From Apostichopus japonicus (Eukaryota > Echinodermata > Holothuroidea > Aspidochirotida > Stichopodidae), in NCBI RefSeq assembly GCF_037975245.1, contig NC_092565.1:11898499-11962498 (forward strand): a DNA stretch of 64,000 nt, in the 5' to 3' direction. Made by a program: the position numbers and the translations under genes. Below the pieces are notes generated by a model. The model worked only from the letters and a program-made list of their open reading frames with translations. It did not search any database and had not been told where the DNA came from. Below, one piece after another: positions 36,110 through 54,114 of this stretch (position 1 is the first letter of the stretch; each line of letters opens with the position of its first letter).

Positions 36110-36270
36110 GTAATCGTGGGAGGCCTGATGGTTGGAATACGGGCGGGCATCTTGTTTGCATCAAGTCGTTCACATGACACAACACAAATAATCGAACAGG
36201 TGTGGGAGGTTACGGTCGAACAGAGACCGCCGAGCCGAGGGCGGGCGGCGGTCAAGTGCTTCACATGTTT
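36110..36270. other. GC/CpG-rich patch
   Basis: Includes GCCGAGCCGAGGGCGGGCGG in otherwise AT-rich sequence. It could be a promoter or first exon of an unrecognised transcript; no supporting coding signal was seen. Confidence 0.25.
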
Positions 36271-38930
36271 TGTTTTTAAAACAAAATCAACAGAGCCCCA
36301 TATCATGAATTAGAAGTAGGCCTTATCATTTTCGTCAATGAATGGTGCAATTTTGTTTCTATTTTTGTAATGGAGAAATGCCAATTTTCATTCATAACAA
36401 AAGTCACCATTTTCTTGAGAGATAAGAACTTATCTGCGATCCCTTTATTTTTTTTTCTTTTTTAATTTAACTGCTATTAAAATACCACTATACTGAACAA
36501 CATTCAGATAATGGAATTTGTGGTAAAGAATGCAACAGAGGGCCAAATTTGTCGTGGGGCGTTTTGAGGTGATCTTTCGGATTGCATCCTCAAATCAGAT
36601 TCACATATCGCACTACCCTTCGAGGTTTTTTCCCCTCCTCTCACCCCTCCCCCCCCCCCCCACTCATCAAAATTGGATCCTCTTCTGCCCTAACTGTACT
36701 GTTGGCTGCTATCACATCCACAGACATGGCTTATATAAGATGTCAACGATGTTTATCTAAACTGATGAGATTCTCTCTACACACTTAGCGAAACTAAATT
36801 ATTATATCATGGGAGAGCTCTGTAACTTCAAATCGGTCTTAATTGGACATGATGGAGTATGCCGATTTTGTAGTTTTGTCAGGGAATACATGATATTCCT
36901 CAATATAATTATTTTTCTTCCAACCAAACCAATGAAAATATGACACCTTTTCAAGTGAAAGTTGTGCATCGTCCTCTTGATTTTCTTCCTATTAAATTTA
37001 CTAAACGTGACTTGTCGCCATAGAAAATGTTATGAAGGATGAAAAATCGACTAAAATTCGACGTGTGTATGTTCCCCCTTCTATCTTTCTTTTTCGAGTA
37101 TGGTGTCGTTTAAAGTTCATCATGACGTATAGCCCAATATATGCTAGAAAATCAAAGAATGGTCAGGCACCTTCAAAATACCATTGAACAAGCTTTTCAT
37201 ATTATCTATAATTTCTGTTCTGAATAATACAACTCTATGCGGGATCTGGTATGGACGTCGATTTGGGGGGGGGGGGGGGGGCAGGGGGTCTCCTCATTTT
37301 GTTTTGATGAGGGACATTAATGCACTTCGCCCCACCCCTGCCCCCCCCCCCCCGCCCCTCACGTTTGGGGGATTTGGAGCTCTTAATGGAAGGCCCAGTT
37401 AAGAGGTTTCCTCTCTCTCTTTTGTTTGATGCAATGTTTTGTTAATAACCTACACCCCCACACAAACAAGAATAAACGTCCACACATTGGTCACTGGTTC
37501 AAGCACTTTGTTTTGCAATACCTGGTACGCATTAGGAAGGATTTGAAGGCCTTCCTTTCTTATTTTTTCCTATCCTTTCTTTTTTCTCTCTACCCCCCCT
37601 TTTTTTTTTGCACTTAAAATTAGTTGCAAAAGATCAACACAAGTATACTAAAGTGGGAAAAAATCGAGCGTGGGCATTTCTTACCTCTTATCTGTGTTTC
37701 TAAAAGCACCGCTACTTCGGTAGCGACTTCGATATCTACTGAGAATTTTCTCCCACGCCCTCTCTGCAGACAAATCCGCTTTGAAACCAATCATTAAAGT
37801 TGTCACCTTTGGATGTGGATGTTTCATGATTGCTAAACGAGGACGAAACCACAGTTAAGGATCCACTAGCCAATGAAACGTGTTCCAAGCTGGAACACAT
37901 CACGTTGTAAAGTGTCCTTTAAAATACCATACAGATGAAGACGTCGGCACGTTGACAAACTATTATCACATAACCTATTCTAATGTGCTCGAATTTATGT
38001 CTCCCCCCCCCCCCTTCATTTTTTTACTAAATTTACTTATTTTTCCTTGATGAAGAAGGAACTTGTAAATGTTGAAATGAAGCATTTATCATATTCTTGT
38101 GCAAGTACAGTTTTTACTTAGACTATTTAAACTTACTTTATGATACAATGAAACATAAAAAATATAAAAAAGTAAAACACAAATGGAAAACAAAATGGAA
38201 AGAAGGAGATTTAGTTTCAAAAAGCAATCTGATTTTAAGACATCACAGATTGACAGAATTGCAACCACGTGACATCTCGATGAGGCATAAATAATCTCTT
38301 TTTACGTTTTGAGAGTCGTTAAAGTCCTTAAAAAGATCGTTTGTGGCTGAAGCTGAAATAATCTACATATTTAGGTCAAAATCAAATCTTCATAGCATTT
38401 TGTATCGCGCAGCTATGAGTTCTTCCAATTTGTTGATATTTCATGAATACACCTGGTAACAACAGACATGGATGATGTCCTCAGGCACCTTGAGCTGAAA
38501 ATGTCTTTGCAGTTGAAATTGAGACCCCCCCCCCCCTTATCGAGACGGAGTATTTCCCCATTGGCCCAATTCAAAATGCGTCCATGTCACGCCTTTGAAT
38601 GCCTCACATCCACTAGTGCTACCTCCCATTATCATCGAATTCATGCTTCATCCTGTTCCTTCGAACAACCCCTGCCCCTCATAGCCGGTGCTGAATGCTG
38701 CCTGTTACAACCTTGTACCTGCCGGGCCAAACCCCTACCCCCATATAGCTGTAATTCTACAGCAGTTACACTCCGGGAGATGATCGTGGGAGTGAGGATC
38801 ACAAAGCAGTACTCGCACCCACCCCCCCCCCCCCGCCCCCTGTTAAACGAAACGTATATGCGTGCGTCCAAATTTTAAATGAAAACAGTCTTGAATGCAG
38901 GTAAAGCAAATACCTCACAAATACTTCTTC

Positions 38931-39838
38931 GTAGATGGTATAAGTTCTTTCATGGAATATATCGGTCCAAATGGATTGGCTTTCAAGCATTCAAAAAAGA
39001 AAGGGGAAAAAAGGAAGAAAATAATGAAAAATCAAACAAAAAGCAAATCAAAACAAGAAACGCCCACATACACAAAATCGAAATAACTAGGAGTAAGATT
39101 TTTGTTTTGGTAAAACGTCGCTAATGCACAATTTTCTTAAAATAAAGAAGATATTTATCTATGATCATATACAGTTTAATTAAATGCTTTTTTGAATCTT
39201 AGAACACATTAGCTTTGACGAGTATATGGAATTTTGTTCCTTAAATTACAAAAAGTTGAAATTATATATTTTTAACAACTACGTGCAACACGTTCAAATC
39301 TTCCTACCTTTGTTACACCCCTTTTTTGGTCCCCAATAAAGATCTTATCATCCCCGGTTTTTAACATTTCTTCAACATAAGCTGACAATCTACAAAATAA
39401 TTTCGCAGTACAATATATTTCTGCGACTTTTTTTTGTTGAAATGTTTTGAAACCCTTTTTCATTATAAGAAAAAAATCTGATTTATTCCGCGTTGTATGC
39501 ACTTGTTAAAATTAGTCTATATTCGTCCTATTAAACTGATACAGAGTTAATGCCCAGAGAATGTAGCGAAATAGCTCAAGTAATAGAAGATTCACATTTA
39601 AATAAGATTAGAATCAAAAATTGGAAATATGAAAGGATATTTATGCCTTATTGGGTATTCAAGTTTAATGTGCGCCACTGTTAATTTACGTCAGTGACTG
39701 GTTAATAAGATGTTGTCACACTTGTGTAGAGAATACGATAACCTTGCCAGTTTCATATGTATTTTGTCTTTTTTTGGTAACAGAAACTCAGTATTAACAG
39801 GCATCAGACCGAGAGCGTTGTATAACACGTGCACAGTA

Positions 39839-39930
<92 letters not shown>

Positions 39931-40143
39931 CGTGTATGGGTGTGTGTGCGTGGGTTTTATTGTTTTGTTATTGAAACTTTACACCAAGAACATTTCGATT
40001 TTAATATTCGAATTTTTAATCTATCTTTTTGTTTGATTTTTCATTATTTACTTCCTTCTCTTTTTTTTTCCTTACTATATTTAACGCTTGGAAGCCAATC
40101 ATATTGGACCGATATATTCCATGAAAGAACTTATACCATCTAC
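38931..40143. mobile_element. Inverted-repeat unit, 1.2 kb, arms ~115 bp
   Basis: Left arm 38931-39044 and right arm 40025-40143 are inverted copies. The outer 40 bp are identical (starts GTAGATGGTATAAGTTCTTT; the right end is its complement), with decay inward through a GAAAAATCAAACAAAAAG block. The interior contains a (TA)n tract (39842-39927). Similarity stops sharply at the outer ends. No clear target duplication was found. Confidence 0.7.
39842..39927. repeat. (TA)n microsatellite
   Basis: About 43 uninterrupted TA units, followed by TG-rich sequence. Confidence 0.98.
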
Positions 40144-40199
40144 GGAGACAACAGAAATCGAAAAGCGTTTGTGTATGTCATATCGATTTTTATAAACTG

Positions 40200-43100
40200 A
40201 AAGTACAAACATTTCCATTTTTTTTTTAGTTCCTTAAGATTAAATTGTAATCGCTTAAAGACGATATATACCGGTTTTAGAACTGAACTTTTATGAAGCC
40301 AAGCTGACTTCATAAAAAAAATCTCCTGAATGCCATGTTGATTAATTTTTGACTCAGAATGTGTCCTATTACCATTTTAGATGGTAAGTTAAAACAGTTC
40401 AAATCAATTCAGTATACGTGCTAAAATGTGCAAATAGTCATAACGCATATAGAATAACTATAAAAAAAAATTAAAAAAACAGAAATCCACATGAGAACTC
40501 ATTTAACGTCGATAATTTCCAGCTTTACGTTGTTTTTTGTTTTTGCTTAGTTTATTTCTTCCTTTCTCTTTTCTCTTTTTCATTTTATTGTCTTTTCCTC
40601 CTTGTAGCATTCCTAAGTTTCCTATTTCAAACTGAACATTGATATACGTCTAACGTATAGTTACAATGTGTATAGGAGTTGGGAATGACTCGGTGTGGCC
40701 TCTGTATCGTTGACTTTCAACTGGTATAGCCTATGTGTCGCTGAACGTCTTGTATACTGTTTTAGGACAGTTCCCACAAATCTTTGTTAGTTATTCTGAC
40801 TTGAGAAAGGAGCTGGTGGAAGACAAAAGACTGAACTATATAAATACGGCCACTCAAATGATGCCGGGTTAAATTTGTTTCTTTTTCTATTGCACAATCA
40901 GGATAATTTTATCCCGTTATTCACCAATACTTCCAAAGCAATTAATTCTGCCCCTTGACACATTTGATTCACTGTCATATGACAGATAACTTGCCCCACC
41001 CCACCCCTCACTCCCCAACAAACATGAACGCCTTGCTAACATCACCATCACTATTTGAAATGTATAATTCTATATAAATACTGCTTTATACATACATAAA
41101 ATATGCCCGCAATAGTGGCGTATATATTACTCGTCTTTCAAAGTGCCGTCTATATAATCAGGGAAAACGAGGTGTTAATTGGTCAGTGTTCTAACCCTAA
41201 TACACGTTTTTATAATCAACACGGAACAAAAATAAGACTTCATGGTTGGTGATGAAACCTGCGCAATTACTACATTTCCTTCCCAGAAATAATGGTTTCT
41301 CTTCACCAGACAGAAACACCTAAACGATTCTTGTAAAACTTTTCAGTCTGAGCTTATATAGCATTTTTGTGTCATTTCTATTGAAATTCGCCAAATAAGG
41401 AAGAAAAGGGGGACGAAAGATCTGATCGACCAGAAGAAACTAACAATGATATCACACTTTGTCACGGATTCAGAGAGGATTAAGGAATGTAAACTGAAGT
41501 TCTCTGACATTTATTTATCTATTAGAAGACCAACAACAACAACATATCGGATTACAAGTCAAGAAGTCAAGGCAATATATGGACAAGTGAGAATTAATTC
41601 AAGTTTATAACGAAAGGGTGAAATTGTGTTCAAATATATATTCCCATCTCTCCTACCCTCCCCTCCCGTCACCTGCCCCCACCCACCCCTCTGAGTACCG
41701 CTACACACAACTACCACGCCTTCTTTATACCATTTCCGTGTACTTGATTATTTCACCGATGCAATGATAACTATATGCAACAGAAAGAAACATTGACGTA
41801 CACTTTTCATCTGTGAACATAACAAAAATAGTAATAATTATTGACATGCGCAATCGAAGTGATGACTTCTGTCTCATTTTACCTTAAATTTATTAACTGT
41901 TTTTTTTTACATACTGCTCTTTCTATTTCATTGTATTTTTTCCCCTTCATTTAAGTTAAGTATTTTTTATTTAAGTTTTTTTTCTTTAATAACCAACGTC
42001 TTCTCAAATGGTTCTTCTTTTTATGGTTTCATCTGGTGACGTCATCAGGCCTAAAAACAAAATGTCTGCTCTTCGTCATTGGCGGCGGGTGCATTATAAC
42101 GGCACCGATGTTATCTGCCATACGTACGAGGTGGGCGTGTAAGCTTCCTTCGTTCTAAGTGATGCTTGTGAGGTGATGCCCGCATATGGTACCAGTTATT
42201 ACGTCAGTAAATAGAGAAAAAAATGGTTTTTAATCGGTGAATTATTGACAATGACTAACAAAGTTAGCGAACCAGATAAGTAGAGAAGACACCTCATCAT
42301 AGTATGAGCCATGAGAGATTGAAACTTTCACCTCAGGCTGAGTAAATAAATTTTGACTTATCAAAGATATCATTTGTCAAAAAAAGGAGCAGAATCTTTA
42401 GGAAAAAAGAGTCCAATCGTGGGCAGGTTGATTAAACAAGTTTCTCACACTCGTTCATGATTTCAATCTCAAGGCATAGCATCAAATGGTTGTCTCGTCA
42501 GTAACTTTGAATCCAAAATGAGATTTCTTGCGCAATTCTTAAAAGTACCAGAACGATTCATTATCCACAGTCTCATCTTCATCTTGAAGAAATTGCAGGA
42601 AGGATTTCTACAGCAAAAAGAAGGGGAAAAAGTTACAAACAAAAACTACACGGACACACACACAAATAAATATATCTTTCCGTTTAGCCTGGCTCCTATG
42701 AGTATGATATAGCTTATGCTATAACATCTTGGGGTGGACGAAAGGAAATTTACTACCCCTCCCCCTTTTCAACCCCCCCCCGACCCTCTTCATGAAAATC
42801 GGCTTCAACGACCCTAGGGGCCACATCCCAGCTCTTTTTAAAATCATGGATCTGCTATTTTCATCGATCCATTTTACTTCTCTAGTTGATAATGTCTCTA
42901 TTTTGACAGCTATAGTTTTATTTTATTTGGTAGCGCATTATTATGTATTGTATTTTATTAGTTTTAAGTTTCCGCATGAATTGTGTAAAGAACTACAGGA
43001 CTGGATGTGGTGATGGCGGCGGCGGCGTGGTTGCAAATTGTAAGGGATAGACATCGCTAGGAGGGACGGAATTTTCCTAGATTTTAAAGTCCATAATACT

Positions 43101-43600
43101 TTTCCGTAAGCTTACGGGTAGGTTACCATACGTGATTTCAAACCAGAACTGATTTTTTTGTACCTGCACCATTTCCTACTTAAATTATACTCTATTCTTT
43201 GTATTGTTTTCCTTGCCTTTGTGTTCACTGACAAAAATATATTTAATAAGCGAGCGAAACGATACTTGCATCTTACAATGGTCGCAAACCTACGTGTGAA
43301 TATAGCATATGCTTCATTTTCACGTGCATATATGTATGTATAGCGTTCAGTCTTGATATGTTTATTTATGTCAAATTCAATTGTATATAACATTTTATAC
43401 ATTTGATCAGTGTCGGCAGTACAAATAAGATCACTAGCGTGCTAGTGAATATACAACATTAAGGATATTTTAATTTATGAAGAAAGAGAAACTGACCCGT
43501 CGATCTCCAATTCCCAGGAAACGCTTCGTGTTTCTTTTTCCGATGAAAGCTGCAATGAACACAAAATTTTAAAGAGACAAAATCATAATCAAGTGTATCA
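40200..43600. other. No gene recognised
   Basis: AT-rich sequence with C-rich pockets (40994-41020, 41650-41690, 42755-42785). A CRE-like GTGACGTCATCA lies near 42036 just before a CpG-rich segment at 42080-42140. The frames here lack family motifs. Confidence 0.45.
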
Positions 43601-43609
43601 TGAAAAGAA

Positions 43610-43659
43610 ATATATATATATAGGCTAAATACACACACACACACTCATATATATATATA

Positions 43660-43703
<44 letters not shown>
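43610..43703. repeat. Compound (TA)n/(CA)n microsatellite
   Basis: TA tract, ACACACACACACAC, then a longer TA tract. Confidence 0.95.
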
Positions 43704-43704
<1 letters not shown>

Positions 43705-43901
43705 CTGCCACTTGTATCAGTCGTATATCATTGTATTTTATAGACGCAGCCCACATTATAACACTGCTTTATGACATCTCAAGTGTTTTGACGGTTAGTA
43801 TAGTCCGGTAATTATTGCTGAAAAGATGAATATATTGTACCGTCGAATTGATGGAACTATAAATGACTTTTGGGAGGCATAGGTGTTACCACGTTGTTAT
43901 C

Positions 43902-43931
43902 ATATATATATATACACATATATATATATAT

Positions 43932-43998
<67 letters not shown>

Positions 43999-44037
43999 TA
44001 TATATATATAGGCCTATATATATATGTAAATAAATAC

Positions 44038-44106
<69 letters not shown>

Positions 44107-44110
44107 TATA
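43902..44110. repeat. (TA)n microsatellite with CA and AAA interruptions
   Basis: About 210 bp of mostly TA units, with GGCC, GTAAATAAA and CACACA interruptions. Tyr/Ile frames across it are artefacts. Confidence 0.97.
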
Positions 44111-45229
44111 TTCGAAGGAACATGCTTTCCGTTAACTATAATAGAACGTATTTCCTGCGAATATATATCCTTCACGAACATCTCCTATAGAGAGAGTTGG
44201 ATATTTGAGAGCGAAACTGATTGTTATGTGAATGATATTGCAAATTTATGACTATTCTTGAACACAATGTGCTTCGTGCATGTGAAATATTTCTTATGAA
44301 TTCATTCTTTGTATTCAGTTATGAAAAAAAAACGAAATCAACTACGAATTGAAAGGGAAATGAAATTCTTTTTAAAGTAATGGAACAAACAAAGACTATA
44401 CGAAATTGCATACATATCATGATATCATGATTGAAAACGGTGGTATAGTGCAGCTTCTTCAAACAAAAACATTTTAGGATTTATATTTTGTTTTGTTTTT
44501 TATTTCCGTAAAAGACAATTTAAATAAAGAAGAGGATAAAATCAATATCTGTTTGAATTTCTTAATTAACAGTACTATATCAACTCGGAATATTGTTCTT
44601 CGAAATCTTCAGACGTTCATAACTTATAGACACTAATGTATTTGTTAACCAGACTTGTGGTACTCTAGTCAATAGTCTACTGATCAGAGTACAATGTTGT
44701 GTACTCTTTTACTCTTGTGTTTTGTACTAATTGTTAGAGCAACTGAATAACGTGTATTCATATCTTTACACGGTGTACGTTGTCCCCGTGTGATTACCAG
44801 CTTTCTAAGTATTTTACTCACATGCATTATTTTAATTAAAGTTACTCCAAGACGTGAATATTAGAAAGAGAACGTAAATTTTATACATTTATTCCTGTAG
44901 TCGAGTGTTATCTGTGTTTTATACAAATTGACAAACGGACGCGAAATACACGACTGCTAGGAAATATAGTTATGTACTGCTTGAGTGTATGATAACCACA
45001 TCATCCAATATAGCCTATGTTATGATGATAATATATATAATAAAAAAAACATCCTTATGCACGTATAATCTCCAGCCTAATTTGCATATATAATTCATAA
45101 CGGAAGTTATTGTTAATAAGAACTAATGATTCATTCAATAAGCATAATATACGTGATGAAATAGTTTAAATATATTATCCTTAAAAAATAATATACATTA
45201 ATTTTCAGTAATGAAAATCAACCGATTAT

Positions 45230-45930
45230 GTAACGTTGTCCTATTAGGTAACTTACAGTGGATAGCATTGTCTGAATGTATAATATTTTTGACTAAGATC
45301 ACATTGTCTTCATTGGATAGCATTGTATTATCGGATAGCACCGCATTATTGGATAGCATGGTCTTAACTGATAGCGCCATCATATTGCATCGCAGTGTAT
45401 TTATGGCTACCATTGCCTTAAATGTAGAGCATTGTATTATTGCATACCATTGTTTTATTGGAAAACATTGTATTTTGGATAGCATTGTATTATTGGATAG
45501 CACCGCATTATTGAATAGCATGGTCTTATATGATAGCGCCATCATTTGCATGGTATACTGTATTCATGGCTATACCATTGCTTTAAATGTAGAGCATTGT
45601 ATTATTGGACAGCATTGTATTATTGGATAGCATTGTAATATTGGATAGCATTGTATCATTGGATAGCACTGTATTATTGGATAGCACTGCTTAATTGGAT
45701 AGCATTGTTTTAGTGTGGTCTTATTGGATAGCATTGTTTTATTGGATAGCTTATAGTAGTAGTGGATACCAATGTCTTATTGCATAAGGTTGTTTGCAAT
45801 GGATAGCATTGTCGTATTGGATAGCATTGTCTTGTTTTGGTATTGTCTGATTGGATAGCATCGTCTATTGGTCGCGTGTCTTATTGAATAGTATTGTCTT
45901 TATCGGTTAGCATTGCCTTATTTGATAACA
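45230..45930 (+). repeat. ~18-20 bp minisatellite, GGATAGCATTGTATTATT
   Basis: Roughly 35 diverged units. A longer block (TAGCATTGTATTATNGGATAGCACCGCATTATTG followed by GGTCTTA, ATAGCGCCATCAT, TAGAGCATTGTATTATT) occurs twice, near 45310-45440 and 45480-45610, so there is a higher-order repeat of about 170-180 bp. The repeat lacks stop codons in some frames on both strands, giving spurious frames of 117-139 codons. Confidence 0.92.
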
Positions 45931-46400
45931 TTATCTCAATATGTAGCACGTATAATAATTATCAAGTATCCATTAAGAGAACATTTTAAATGAAACACGC
46001 TCAAACTGTTCATCGCATTAGAACAAATATGATTGGTCGGGCACTTACACATTTGTTGCTTATGTACAACAAGGATATGAACTGTATTGCTGATTGTACA
46101 TATATAGTCAGCACGATAGACTACAAATTACGAAGAGACTTTTTGCGCCGAACTGTCTTTATTAATGAAATATTTGAAAGGAAAAACGGAGGTATAGTAT
46201 ATCATTTACTGACATGAAGACTTCTATTGTTGTTCTTATAGTAATAAAGAATTTTGAAGTGGCTAACCCGTCATTGTAATCGCCAACTGAGATTTCTTTA
46301 GAACAAACAAATCGATGAATCTTCGATGAAATTCGCTGAAAACTGATTTTTAATTAAAACCAGGGATGTTTGCTCGGAAGAGAACAATTACAAGTGAACA

Positions 46401-49490
<3,090 letters not shown>

Positions 49491-49493
49491 TCC

Positions 49494-49799
<306 letters not shown>

Positions 49800-52160
49800 G
49801 GTAATAATGATATTGTCTTCTATGACATGTATTTGACTTCTTATAACTTTTAGCTTCTTCTCTCATTTTTGTGATCAATGACGTCATGACGTAATAACTT
49901 ACAATATAGGTCTATATTTGAATGGAAAGGTTTTTTATGAGCCATGTGATTTTAACCATCATTAACTTAAGGGGAGCTATAGAGGTGTACCCCCCACCCC
50001 CCCCCCCCTCCCTGCTTCGTCTCACGAAATATTGAAAGTATTGATTAGCACAAGCTTGCGTTTATATCTATATTATAGACGTAATTTATAGCCTTAATAT
50101 GCCGAAGAATTCATCATTTTGCGTCTAAAATTTAACTTTTTTTGGCTGCAGGCCCCTCCCCTCTTCCTCCCCTACATTGTAGTCGACTCACGAGCTCGAG
50201 GTCATACCCTCATAACCGCCCTCAATACATATAATGCATGCTTGCATCCATATTCTATCGGAGTACGTTGTTTTTTCACGAATTGAATTAAATATTTATG
50301 TTTGTGCACTTAAAAGACATAACGGTTCATGCATGATCGACAGAAACATTTTAGTTCTTGGCTAGTTATACTAATATCATGAACTTTACACTCTATGGGC
50401 CCACTACAGAGTGTATAGAATAAAGTGTAACCCAAAAAAGGAAAGAAGTGGATTGGGGGGGCATAAGATCATGAATCGCCAGGTAGTAAGCCTACCTTTC
50501 CATTTCAGGTGAAAAGGGTGGGATAGATGGAACCCCCCACCCCTACCCCAACCCCACCCAACCCTCACTCACTCAGCTAGAAATTATAAACAATAGCATA
50601 TTTAATTTAGTGAATAGTGAAAATCAAAGTTAAGTTTGTTGTATATCGAACTATTTAATGATTAATGTATATATCGACCACTGAATAAAGGAAATAAGTA
50701 TGCATTTACGGGTTCCACATCAAAATCACAAGATTTTCGGAAATTATTTCCAACTAACATAACTGATAATTTCAGTGATATGCTAACGTTAAAAGCACAC
50801 AATGGGCTTCAACATCCTCTATTTGCTTATCAATCCCTCACCCCCCCCCCCCCGCCCTCCCCTAACCCCTCATCCACACAACAATGCCATCATTCCAAGC
50901 TGATTTATCAAGTCTTCGTGGTACTGCATAACCAACCTTATAACATGTTTGTGACATATTTATGGCAACTGGTAACATTCATGTATAACTTAACCAAGAT
51001 AATTGCCTACTAGTTCGAACTTGTTTCCAACATTGGTTTGTATTATGAAGTCGATGAACCGACATGATTTTGCCACGGAGGAGATCAATTTCGACATTTT
51101 ATTGGATGTTTGCAAATGAAACACTGTACTAAGTGTCAAATTATATGACCTGAAGCAAGGAAAACGAACGAAAAATGTAGAAAACCAACACGAAATAATG
51201 AAACCAAGCATCACTTGCTCAAACTATGATCTTTGTTACAGTTCTTTGTGTTGGTCACTCAATATACCTCTGCAAGCATATATGAAAACACAACTGTTAG
51301 CTTGTTAACTTCATTGATGTTAAGCCTACAATATTTTATGAACAGAGAAGACAGAACAAAACTTTTAATATAATTTTAGAACTGGTTAAATTGTAGTACT
51401 TTCAACCATAGGATGTTCTTATAAGTTCATATTAACAACACAGTACCCTTGAATGACACTCAACATAATTCGTTTCTCAAAACAAAATCGTAATGTATTG
51501 TAAACATGTCGTTTGAGACTATAAAACTCTGATGTTTTTCAGTTCAGTTTCGTTTGTCATCTGATGATCTGACCGAACGGTTTGTGTATTAGACTTAATC
51601 GTCCAGTCACTTTCTAAAAAAAATAAACGCGATAAAGAAATCCGACCTGAATGAATAGGAGTCTTTTTTTGTTAGCGGTCTACAACATATAGAAAACACT
51701 TGCGACGGATAGAATCGGCTATATATATTCGACAGCTCCCATTCCTCATATATCGACGCCGAGGTAAAATACATGTAAGTTTACAGTATAGGCCAATAGA
51801 TCTGATCCGATCCGGATCGAAAACAGTGACAAGTTTTATTACGCAATGAAGTATTTCGTAATGCTTTGCAAGATACATTGAGAACGTTGCATCAGCAAAT
51901 CAGGACCAATTACACCAAAAACGGAAGTCTCATTAACGTCATAGGGATGGAAATTCCGACTCTGTATTGACCTTTCTTTCTTTCTCGTTTTTTTTTTTTG
52001 TGGGGGAGTGGGGGGGGGGGGTTATCTAGTTTTCATCCGGACCACGTGTAAGCAGGCCCGTATATCGGAAAGTTATCCAAAAATATTTATAAAAAAACAC
52101 ACACAAAAATTTGTCCGATTTCTTAAAATATCGGCATTATCTAATTCTGTCGTTATAACA
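49800..52160. other. No gene recognised
   Basis: Poly-C at 49988-50010 and 50838-50853, TTTT/GGGG run at 51990-52021. CRE-like ATGACGTCATGACGTAA near 49879-49895. Nothing coding is supported. Confidence 0.4.
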
Positions 52161-52164
52161 TGAT

Positions 52165-52377
<213 letters not shown>

Positions 52378-52904
52378 GAATGAATAGATGGATACATTGA
52401 CAATATTATTTTACATTGATGATACGGAGAATACGACAATAATACAGAGAGAGATATAAACAAACTGGAAAACTGCACGAGTAAGAAACGACATGATTAT
52501 TAATAAGTATCTATGTCTAAGAAAGAAATAACTAAATTCTCAAGGGTGTTTTCTTTGTTTTATTTGAGTTTTGCAATTTATCAGACCATCCGAATGGTAA
52601 TAAAAGCAATGAAAGAAGCCAAACACTTATCTTATTACACATAAATATCATTTCATTTTTAACCAGACACACTTTTCTTTTAAATAAATAAAACTACCTT
52701 GTCATAATTTCCTTAGGTTATATAGTTCCTTTTTTCTTTTACTCGTGCAGTTTAAGCAAATTTTCCCTGAATTTTTCAATGCTCATCTTTTATAAATAAT
52801 GCAGTTATCGTCCCATTTGGGACTCTTTTTTACTTCTTCTATGTCACTGACAAACAATAAGAATATTTCACATCAAACTGAATATCAATTCAATATAACT
52901 CAAT

Positions 52905-52990
52905 GAACAAATGGGCAGTTGCGTGGTCCAAAGTTTTGGGTAGGTGTTCGAATCCCTCCCAAGCGTGATTTGCACTGATATATAATATGC
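52905..52990 (+). mobile_element. Possible tRNA-derived SINE head
   Basis: An A-box-like GGGCAGTTGCGTGG (52912-52925) and a good B box GTGTTCGAATCCC, 30-40 bp apart. The arms do not form a full cloverleaf, so a SINE remnant is more likely than a tRNA gene. Confidence 0.35.
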
Positions 52991-53814
52991 TCGCCCGGTG
53001 AAAATATAATTAAAATCCACGGGATTTGGGAATTATTAGTATGTTAGTTTCAATAGCAAGACTCACAGCGGACTACCTGTGACTTCCGGGAGGATACCAC
53101 GTGATAGCTCAATGTCGTTACTTCACCGTCGGATGAACTACTACTATATAGCCTATGGGCGTGTCCTACAACATGACGTAGTGCATTTCCTCATAATTAT
53201 GTTTGCCATTTGTTTTGTTTTCTATCACGGGGAACTGTATATTTACTGCCAAACGTTAAGAAGAATACTAACAAGCAACATCGAAAATGGATCGAAAGTT
53301 GGGGACCCTTGATTCTTTTATACCATCCATGTTTCACTTTGTTTTATAGTTATGTATATTCATACAATTTTATTCATTTCATATCCCACTTTTTGCATAG
53401 CTATAGAAACGTGAATGACACCGTATTTTTCAAGTTAAAGAGAGATAGAGACATCTGTACTTGTAAATTCTCTCCGTGAAAAGCTGATACCATGAAATAT
53501 ATTCATCTATATACCCCCTGTCTACAGGATACCCTTTTAGCCAACAAGGCCTCACTTGTTTTAATTAATTACACAATGCCACTCCGTTAACGAGCTAGTG
53601 TGAAGTTTGTATAATTAACTTGGTATCTTCACCTGACCTTTACTAGTAAATGTTTATTGATATACTCTCACATAAACATGACAAATCGTAATCCAGGACT
53701 TTGAAATTTCCACGTTGCCGTTTTCAAAATATTTTGTTTTAGAAATGTGTACATGTATTAATACATAGACATGGTAAACCGTCTGTATTATATGGGCAGC
53801 GACCTGACACAAGA

Positions 53815-54110
53815 CTGTTTTAAAGGTCCAACCTTATACCAGATACCGTACTGTTTAAAGTGCACCGACCGTACACCATGCACATTGTTCTAATGGAACC
53901 AACCTTACACAACACTGTTTTGAGGGCACCGACCGTACACCACACTGATTAAAGTAAACCGACCTCTCACCACACAGTTTTAAGAGCGCCAACTTTAACC
54001 TCCCCCTCCCCTCCCCTCCCCCCATTGTTTTACGGTCACCGACCGTGAACCACACTTGTTTGATGAGCACCAACCTTTCACCACATGGTGTTAAGAGCAC
54101 CAACTATTAA
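53815..54110. repeat. ~30 bp minisatellite
   Basis: Nine imperfect units of CACCGACCGTACACCACACTGTTTTAAGGG type, with a C-rich interruption near 54000-54021. Confidence 0.88.
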
Positions 54111-54114
54111 CCAC

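Noticed and set aside
38468..38878. 136-codon plus-strand frame
   Set aside because: C-rich low-complexity sequence with proline runs, no domain, no conserved motif; the opposite strand gives Gly-rich shadows.
45198..45630. 117- and 139-codon frames on opposite strands
   Set aside because: Both arise from the stop-poor minisatellite unit.
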